DNA of 45,000 nucleotides from Prorocentrum cordatum. Taxonomy: Eukaryota > Sar > Dinophyceae > Prorocentrales > Prorocentraceae. The stretch is taken from NCBI GenBank assembly GCA_963575745.1, contig CAUYUJ010004314.1, positions 1 to 45,000 on the forward strand, given 5' to 3'. Numbering within the stretch: position 1 is the first letter of the stretch; each line of letters opens with the position of its first letter. Below are positions 38,670 to 45,000 of the stretch, one piece after another. The notes under the pieces are model-generated. The model made no database searches and was not told the origin of the DNA. It saw only the letters and a program-made list of their open reading frames with translations. The translations under genes and the position numbers were made by a program.

Positions 38670-39601
38670 GGCCGGACTGCCAGGCGCGGTTGTCGCCGAC
38701 GCTTTTATACACACGTTGGGGCGCGGCCTAGAACAGGCGCGCCCACCCTCGCGCGTGGGGCGCGCCAGGCCGGCCGCGGGGGGTTCGTATTTGGCGACCC
38801 CCAGGTTCATTTAGCCCGCGCAGCAGTGCTTCCGTAGCCGCGCGCGTGGGCTCTGTTCGAAAAGGCAGCGCCCCGCCCGCCGCTCGCGCGCGCCCTCCCC
38901 GGGTGCGCCCTTACTCATAGGGCCAACCGAAGCTTAACGGACACCTATGCCGCGCTCAGGGCGTGGAGGGCCACATCCCCTACTTGACCTTCCCCGATGA
39001 TAAACCTGAGCAAGAGGCTTCAATCATATGATGAATTACTCCGACGGAAGGACCCCGCATGATAATCTGTTTAGCTTGCCCGTATTCCTCTCTCCCCGGC
39101 CATGGCAAACACCCTCCTCTCGCCCTCTCCTCAGCCTTCTTTTCTTCCTTCTTCTATTTCTTCCCCCCCTCCTCCTCCTCCTCCTCCTCCTCCTCTTCCT
39201 CCTCCTCCTCCTCCTCCTTCTCCACCTCCTCCTCGTCATCGCCCTGCCCCTGCCCCTTCCCTCCTCATCCTCCTCCTGCCTCTTCTCCATGTGCACCTCC
39301 TCTTCCCCCTGGTCGGGGGGCGCCAGTAGATTTTCCTCGGCGCCGTCGCCGCCTCGGCCAGCGCGCGCGCGTTGGCCGACGGCTAGATCGCGAAGCCGTC
39401 GGGGCGGCCCTTCGGGCCAGCCATGCCTTTGGGGCAATCCCGCGGGCCGCCGGGGCGCGAGGGCAGGCCGTCGGGGCAACCCCGCGTGCCGGACCGTTGG
39501 GACAACCCCGCGGGCCTCCAGGCGCGCGCCGCGGCGCTCAGGCGGGAGGCAGCACGAAGCCCAGCTCTGCCGCGAGCTGCTCCGCCTCAGCCTTGGAGTC
39601 C

Positions 39602-39639
<38 letters not shown>
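38670..39639. repeat. GC-rich stretch with CCT and TC tracts, no gene
   Basis: 39121-39290 is a pyrimidine tract dominated by CCTCCT, and 39604-39640 is a TC dinucleotide run. The poly-Ser/Leu and Arg-Glu frames across them are artefacts. From 38670 to 39120 nothing is recognised. Confidence 0.7.
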
Positions 39640-39643
<4 letters not shown>

Positions 39644-41013
39644 GAACTCCTGGAGCGCCTTTTGCAGGGGCGCCGGCGGCCCGCGCCCTGGGAACTCGCG
39701 CGGGCGGCCGCAGGATCAGCATGTTCCGCATGTACGTGGCGCGGGAGAACATGACGTATAGGTGCAGCCACCACTGCTCGTCCGACGTGCCCGTGCGGCC
39801 AGCGTCCTCATCCCTGGCGCAGTCGATGGTGGCGCCCTTGCGCAGCGTCTGGCCTTGCGACAGCGTCGAGGTCAAGTAGGGCGCGTGCGTCGAGGTGAAC
39901 CCCGAGCGGCGCACAGTGTGCGTCCCCGAGCTCTGCCACGTGAACTGCTGCTCGCTTGGCTTGAACATGAGCAAGCTCTTCGCCCGCGCCTTGGCCTCGC
40001 CGTCGTCGTCAGCGCCCTCGGCGTTCTGCAGCAGCACCTCGGCGACCTCCTGGTTGATCGGGGACTCCTGGAAGCCGTGCACCTGCGGCCAGATTCCCTG
40101 CGGTAGGTAGCGGGGGCGAAAGAGCTGGCCCGGCGGGCGCTCCTCGTACTCCTCGCTCGTCGTCTAGCTGAAACTCGAAGGAAGCGATGGTGGCCCGTTG
40201 CTCTTGCACGAGCCCCAACTTCTTCTTCAGCTCCTCCTGCGCGGCCGTGAATCGCACCTCCATGCCGACGTGGGCCGGCAAGGCGCCGTGGATGTCCCCC
40301 TGTATTGTGCATTTTCGGGATTTTCAGCAGGCGCCGACCCGCGTCGGGATCGCCTTGGATCGTGCCGCACTCGTCCACGGCCTGCAAGAAAACGAGGGGC
40401 ACGCCCAGACGCCGAGCGTCGCGACGAGCACGCGTGTTGATCCACCTCGCCAGCGTCTCCCAGTAGATGCCCATGCCGTAGCCGAGCAGAAAGTTCTTGT
40501 GCTGGTGCCGAGGGTCCAGGACGCCCTGGTTGTCCAGGCCAACGTCTTCTCCCGGGCAGACCAGACCTCTGGTGGGAAGGGCCTGCCCTCGCGCATGCAG
40601 CCCAGGAACGTGATCAGAGGGTCCCCGGGCTCGAAGCGCTTCGTGCCCTTCATCTCGAAGTCGCAGGGGATCTCAGAGAAGACCTTGATGGCATGAATCT
40701 CCACCGTCGGCGGCTCCGCGTACTTGTGCGACCCTTTTCCGTCGTCCAAGCGCTCGTTCACGTCCGTCAGGAGCCCGATGCTGCCGTTGGGCTTCAGGTG
40801 CAGGAAATCGCCGAGGTGCAGCGCGATGGGGGCGCGCCCGAAGTGGTGGTGCGGCCGCTTGTAGGTGGACTCCTGCACGTCGTGCGTGTCACTGCGTCCG
40901 TGGCAGGCGCGAAGGCCCAGCGCGTTGTACAGAGCTGCCGCCACCATGCTGACCTTTTCGATGACCAGAACGCGGACGTGCTCCCACGGCAATTTCAACC
41001 TCTTCTGCATGCC
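39640..41013 (-). pseudogene. PIF1-family helicase, C-terminal part
   Basis: On the minus strand, RVLVIEKVSMV (about 40940-40975) is the Walker B region, normally D-E, here E-K. APIALHLGDFLHLKP is motif III, followed by KRFEPGDPLITFLGCMREG. After shifts near 40500 and 40290, LPAHVGMEVRF-type sequence (about 40210-40280), YLTSTLSQGQTL and WWLHLYVMFSRATYM (motif VI, about 39745-39790) follow in order. PIF1 helicases unwind DNA 5' to 3' in nuclear and mitochondrial maintenance. Several frameshifts and lost catalytic residues make this a pseudogene. Confidence 0.7.
41004..41013. repeat. LINE B target-site duplication, left
   Basis: TCTGCATGCC, identical to 44693-44702. Joining the flanks through one copy restores a continuous minus-strand frame of the helicase (NAKMRPGGMQ on the Walker A side into KRLKLPWEHV on the Walker B side). 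Confidence 0.85.
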
Positions 41014-41072
41014 ACCCACATGCTTCAAATGCGTCGTATGTCATCGGACGCATTTGAAGCATGTGGGTGGCA
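41010..41072. repeat. 26-bp perfect foldback at the LINE B 5' end
   Basis: 41010-41035 is the exact reverse complement of 41047-41072, with an 11-base loop. The right arm is normal LINE sequence (matching copy A 9629-9654); the left arm is an extra inverted copy that overlaps the target duplication by four bases. Confidence 0.95.
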
Positions 41073-42150
41073 GGTACGTTTCAGTGTGTGTAGACGGGCT
41101 GCTGTGGCCTTTAGGGGCCCATGCGCAGCGACAATCTCCGACAGTAAATGTGGTGAGAGGTTTGCAGTGGTACAATTTGCATCTGCGGTCGTGTCTGCAG
41201 TGTACCTACCCATAGTGCGGCGGGGAGATGATAGGCTTGATGAATATTGTGATGTTTTAGCTAAGCTGTGTGCATGCATGCAACTATGTAGTGAGCAATG
41301 CCAGGGGTCAAAAGTATTGCAGTTTGTTGGGGCAGATGCGCAGACTGAGCTGGAACCAAATCTCTTGGGGTTCACGGGAGAAGGATTGGAGGAGGTGTGG
41401 ATGAGGACGGAGGCGAAGCACCATGAGGAGAGGAGGGACATGCTCGTGCGCTTTCTGAACCATTGGGGTCTTTGCGCAGCCAACACTTACGGCGTGCGAC
41501 AAGTGACGCACAGGCCGTGGAGTACCAGCAGTTACTCCAGGGTGTTGGCATACGTATTTGTGCCGACAGAATTTGCAGGTACCGAGGTGGCTCGGACCAA
41601 CTGCTCATTTGAATGCATGGTGGCATTTGTTGATCCTACACAGGATCGAGCGTCACGATTCAGTGATCATGCGAAGGTAGGGGTGAGGATAAAACATACA
41701 TCGGTGCGCAAGCCTTTCGTGCGACCCAGACCCCCGAGTCTCATCAATTGGGCCCCGGAGGATTATGAGTCTGCGAACGTGTTTAGTACACTGGCCGACG
41801 TGCAGATACAGCAACATGTGAGTCAACAGGGTGATATACATACACAAACAGTGGGGGGGATGCTTGTGCGTGCTGCGACTATGTGTAGGCATACAAAGGG
41901 CAGGGCGGATACTAAACCAATTAAGAAACCTGACCAGCTGGTGGATGTGGAAGCGGAGTTAAGGAGGGGTGTCTTCTGTGAGCGTAGGAAACAGCTATTG
42001 CGACGTCAAAAAACACTTCGAAGGAAGTTTAGGCGGGAGCAGCTCCTCAAGGACTCCAATGGCCCCAAACATGGACCCCGTAGGTGTATCAAGGAAATGG
42101 TGTGTGACGGGATACTGACGGAAACAAGCGAAAATGGGTGGAGGAGTTGA
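41041..42150 (+). pseudogene. LINE copy B ORF2: endonuclease domain
   Basis: Open from the truncation point to TGA 42148-42150. The same motifs as in copy A are present: VGADAQ, NTYGVRQVTHRPW and SDHAKV. In the SYSRVLxYVFV motif the catalytic-type Asp of copy A is Ala (GAC to GCA). Upstream codons in this frame belong to the helicase antisense. A one-base loss near 42121 moves RT into frame 3; in copy A this junction is continuous, so ORF2 was one frame. Confidence 0.8.
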
Positions 42151-43532
42151 ACAAACACGTGCAACGGTCATATGCATGTGATGGGGAGGGGGGAGCTGCG
42201 AAGAATGAGTTGCCTCGACTACGGACGCAGTGGGAGGCAGAGGGCAGGACTACGAACAGAGTCATATCTATGGGTGTGTTGCTGGGGGCTCGAGCTCGAT
42301 TGAAGGGCGGGACCGCGGCGGGCTCCGATGGCCTGGTGGCGGAGATTTTTAAAGCAATACCCTGGGATGCGTTGAGATTGATACGACACTCATTTCAAGA
42401 GATTCATGATCAGAAGAAGCCGTTACCAGATTCGTGGAGAGCATTATGCGTGCAGTTGATCCCAAAACTGAGCGTTAACCAAACATTTGGAGATACTCGT
42501 GAAATATCGCTGTTGAGTGTGATGAGCAAGTGGTACATGGCGTGCCTTCTTATTTTTGGGGAAGAACATGGACATATCAAGAAGTTGGCCACATATGGAT
42601 TCCAGAAAAGTGGCAAAGTACATCACATGACGGCCCCGATGCTACATATGACACGCCATGCCACTCTCTGGGGAAAAGGGGAGTCGATGCATATGGAAGT
42701 AATGGACATCAAGAAAGCATTTGATCATGTAACGGTTTCGTTGGTGATCCGTGCGATGGAATACATCAGATATCCAGCTGACTTGATTATCGCAATTGTG
42801 GAGCCGATGATTGGACACACGGCAGTTTTTGACTTTCAAAATGTTTGCAGTGAGGAGATCTTGTAAAACGAATCGGTGCGAACTGGAGGGGAAGAAGGAC
42901 CAGTGCTCTTCAATATTGTGCTGGAGGCAATATGGGGGTCTATTGCTGAAACATGGGAGTCATGTAACTATGGGGTGCGATTGGGAGGCGAAGGAACACA
43001 ACAGGCGCTGGTCAGTCATTACTTATGGGCAGATAATGTGGTGCTGGTATCAGCCTCAGCGAACCAGTTGAAGAAACTGGTGAGCATGTTGACCGTTGCC
43101 CTCAGACGTGCTGGCATGGACTGGAAGATTGAGAGTCTGGAATACCTTGTGTTTGGTTTGAGACAACACCAGGGGGCACAATCTTTAACATGCGAGCTGG
43201 GAGATGATATTTGTATGCAGGCTGGAGATCCTAGCTTACCTTATCAGTTACGTGGTGCTGTTATTCTACAGAGAAAAAGTGAGCGTGATATACTGGTGGT
43301 TCAATTTGTGACGAACCCGAAGGATTTCCATGCAGTGCGGCACCGCATTGATGCGGGCAGGAGATGTTTCTTTGCTGATATTAAGTTCTATCGATCACGG
43401 GCGGTGAGCATGAGGGAAAACTCAGACGGTACCATACCAGAGTTCAACATATTGTATGTCACGGGTGCGTGGGATGGAGTTGCAGTGAACATGTACTTAA
43501 CATATTGCGAAGTTTCGAAGGGAGATGTCTGA
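42138..43532 (+). pseudogene. LINE copy B ORF2: reverse transcriptase
   Basis: A single frame of 465 codons with one stop, TAA 42864-42866 (Ser in copy A). GSDGLVAEIFKAIP is the region before motif A. MDIKKAFDHV is motif A and RTGGEEGPVLFNIVLEAIWG is motif B. YLWADNVVLVSAS is motif C, with Asn in the second Asp position (AAT at 43035-43037). The thumb continues to TGA 43530-43532. This is the best copy for studying the family. Confidence 0.85.
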
Positions 43533-44182
43533 ACATGATGCGGGGACTGCACAACAAAGAGACGGAAACGTGGGATGAATTCAGGGATCGTAGTACCAGC
43601 AGGTCCAGGGAGATGTTCGAAGAAGGGGGATTCAAAACGTTGGTGGAGAAAGTTGTGAGGCATAACTTTGAATATGCTGTTGAAGTATCTCAATGTAAGT
43701 GCCACGTGCCGTCCACGGTGTATAGCAAATGATGGCAGCAGACGCTGCGCTCGATGCTACATGTGTCGGGAGAGTGGACGGTGCAGAGGGATGCAGTGCT
43801 GGCGCCAGTGAGCCAGACGGTATCGAGGGAGGGAACGAGACGGCTCCGAGGCATACCACGGATCGTGGCAGGAAGCTGGCATGCACCATTTGAAAAATGG
43901 AGGTCCCTTTTGTGGTACGATACGTGCGTTGTTCCGACGGATTGGGAGGAATTTGTGGAACACATATCACAGATGCCCAAAATGCAAGATATGTTTGTGC
44001 GGAGGGATAAGGAGGTGAGGATCGGAGGGTTTGCGAAGACACCGACACATGATGAATTGGCCCGACGTCTTGCAATTATACACGAACAAACTACAATATG
44101 GGACCCTGGGATGGAGGGGATTGCTATTGAAATGTGTGGTGACAGTAGGACGGTGGTACAATGGCTGAGGGGACATGTGTGA
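43533..44182 (+). pseudogene. LINE copy B ORF2: linker and RNase H, first half
   Basis: Frame 2, best read from about 43515, with one stop (TGA 43730-43732). FRDRSTSRSREMF and TLVEKVVRHNFEYAVEV are followed by HAPFEKWRSLLWYDT, WEEFVEHISQ and GIAIEMCGDSRTVVQWLRG (third acidic position of RNase H). It ends at a rearranged patch. Confidence 0.7.
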
Positions 44183-44601
44183 CATGTGTGAGTAGGACGG
44201 TGATACACGATGCCAATATTATGTATGACATGTGTGAACAACCCAACACACGATGCCCGACCCACGGACAGGAATTCTGGAAACAGATCTATAGAGAAGC
44301 CAATGCCTATGCTGATGAGCTCACACACCATGCGAGAGAAGGAAGCTGTTACATAATTTACAAGCATGATTATATTAAACAGAACAAGACAAACATCACA
44401 TACATCAGAGGATGCTGGGATGGTGGTGTGAGTAGTGAGGGTGCTGCAGGAGGCCACTGGGTTGAAGTTGCTCCAGAGAATGGCCCGTGGACGCTCGTGT
44501 GCTCAGAAGCATACATGTTTGATGTAGGCTCCACCGTGACGGAGGCAGAGTTGTCTGCTGCCGAGCGCCTGTGCACAGGTGTGGAGCACATTGTTAAATA
44601 A
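44183..44601 (+). pseudogene. LINE copy B ORF2: RNase H, second half
   Basis: In another frame after the patch. REANAYADELTHHARE (fourth acidic position) is followed by IRGCWDGGVSSEGAAGG (first) and TVTEAELSAAERL (second). The order is the same permuted one as in copy A. Stop TAA 44599-44601; a tail of about 90 bases shared with copy A follows. Confidence 0.75.
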
Positions 44602-44692
44602 ATTTCTTCTGCAAAGCGGAGGAGGCGGATTTAACTTGCTCTAGCCCTTAGGCTTCGGCGCACGCGCCCTGTGTAGCCTGGCCAATCACCAG

Positions 44693-44702
44693 TCTGCATG
44701 CC
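44693..44702. repeat. LINE B target-site duplication, right
   Basis: TCTGCATGCC, identical to 41004-41013, directly after the shared LINE 3' end. Confidence 0.85.
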
Positions 44703-45000
44703 CCCCGGTCTCATCTTCGCGTTGATGTATTTCTGGGCTCGCAGGGCAAAGGCGTTGTGCGGCGTTCTAGCCTGCGCAGTCTCCGTGGAGATGTTCTTCT
44801 TCCGCGCGTTCGAGAAGGCCGCGACTGTCATGGCGCCCTTGTCCGTCGACGACGGGGGCCGCAGATATTCCGCCACTGGGGGGGCGATCTTCTGCACCGC
44901 GTGAGTCTCCCCCGAGCCGCCCTGGCCCAGCAGGAGCAAGTGCGTCACTTTTCCCTCGCTCCAGGGCTTCTTCTGCACGTCGCCCTCCCAGGCTTGGTCG
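44703..45000 (-). pseudogene. PIF1-family helicase, N-terminal (Walker A) part
   Basis: On the minus strand, THLLLLGQGGSGETHAVQKI carries the Walker A loop, but the invariant Lys is Glu (GSGET instead of GSGKT). TAQARTPHNAFALRAQKYIN follows, as in motif Ia of PIF1 enzymes. The frame runs off the window end at 45000 and was continuous with 41013 downward before LINE B inserted. Confidence 0.7.

Larger units (their letters stand above)
41014..44692 (+). mobile_element. LINE-type retrotransposon, copy B (5'-truncated)
   Basis: This is the same family as copy A, lacking ORF1 and the first part of the endonuclease. It has a 10-bp target duplication and a 5' foldback. It is less damaged than copy A: one frameshift between endonuclease and RT, two in-frame stops, a rearranged patch in RNase H (about 44175-44215), and the frame change shared with copy A. 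The 3' end is CCAATCACCA(G) without poly(A). It is inserted on the opposite strand to the helicase gene it disrupts. Confidence 0.9.

Noticed and set aside
39036-39640. Arg/Glu-rich tail and poly-Leu/Ser frames
   Set aside because: They are translations of the CCT and TC tracts beyond the end of the helicase homology.

Overview
The window reads as repeat-dense nuclear DNA of a dinoflagellate; the species cannot be named from it. The evidence is a 16-base match to the dinoflagellate trans-spliced leader (6655-6670), plant-type CCCTAAA telomere repeats at internal sites, GC-rich low-complexity sequence, and Copia and LINE retroelements of types common in these genomes. There is no bacterial-style operon and no convincing intact host gene apart from a few short hypothetical frames.

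Layout. 1-5,390: a subtelomere-like duplicated cassette made of CCCTAAA arrays, a hairpin-bearing spacer, a 10-bp minisatellite and ~300-bp tandem units. 5,413-5,868: one hypothetical reading frame with coding-like base use. ~6,537-16,167: LINE copy A (ORF1, endonuclease, reverse transcriptase, RNase H), broken by frameshifts and by three nested repeat blocks: a 12-bp satellite, a 90-bp satellite, and a poly(A)-tailed minus-strand retroposon with 102-bp repeats. 16,546-36,490: a ~20-kb Ty1/copia element with ~89% identical 264-bp LTRs, a 5-bp target duplication (AGAAG) and a primer-binding site directly after the 5' LTR. Its gag is split by about 4 kb of tandem repeats (18.6-22.3 kb). Downstream lie a candidate tRNA 2'-phosphotransferase-like domain, a RING finger, a retropepsin-like domain, a SAM-methyltransferase-like domain, integrase, reverse transcriptase and RNase H, all on the + strand and all broken by stops and frameshifts. 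36.5-39.6 kb: GC-rich host-like sequence with short hypothetical frames. 39.64-45.0 kb: a PIF1-family helicase pseudogene on the minus strand, split by LINE copy B (41,014-44,692) with a 10-bp target duplication.

The most unusual signals are these. (1) About 30 copies of a 14-base hairpin, consensus GCRGG-GNNA-CCTGC, are scattered through the Copia element and were seen nowhere else, mostly in one reading frame (Ala-Gly-x-Pro-Ala). (2) The LINE family carries an RNase H whose C-terminal half precedes its N-terminal half, with all four acidic residues kept, which looks like a circular permutation. (3) LINE copy B begins with a perfect 26-bp foldback of its own 5' sequence. (4) One satellite family occurs in opposite orientations inside two different retroelements.

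As a system this is a nested retroelement landscape. LINE B disrupted a helicase gene, LINE A and the Copia element both took up satellite blocks, and a spliced-leader relic near the probable LINE A 5' end suggests that a trans-spliced transcript was reverse-transcribed back into the genome.
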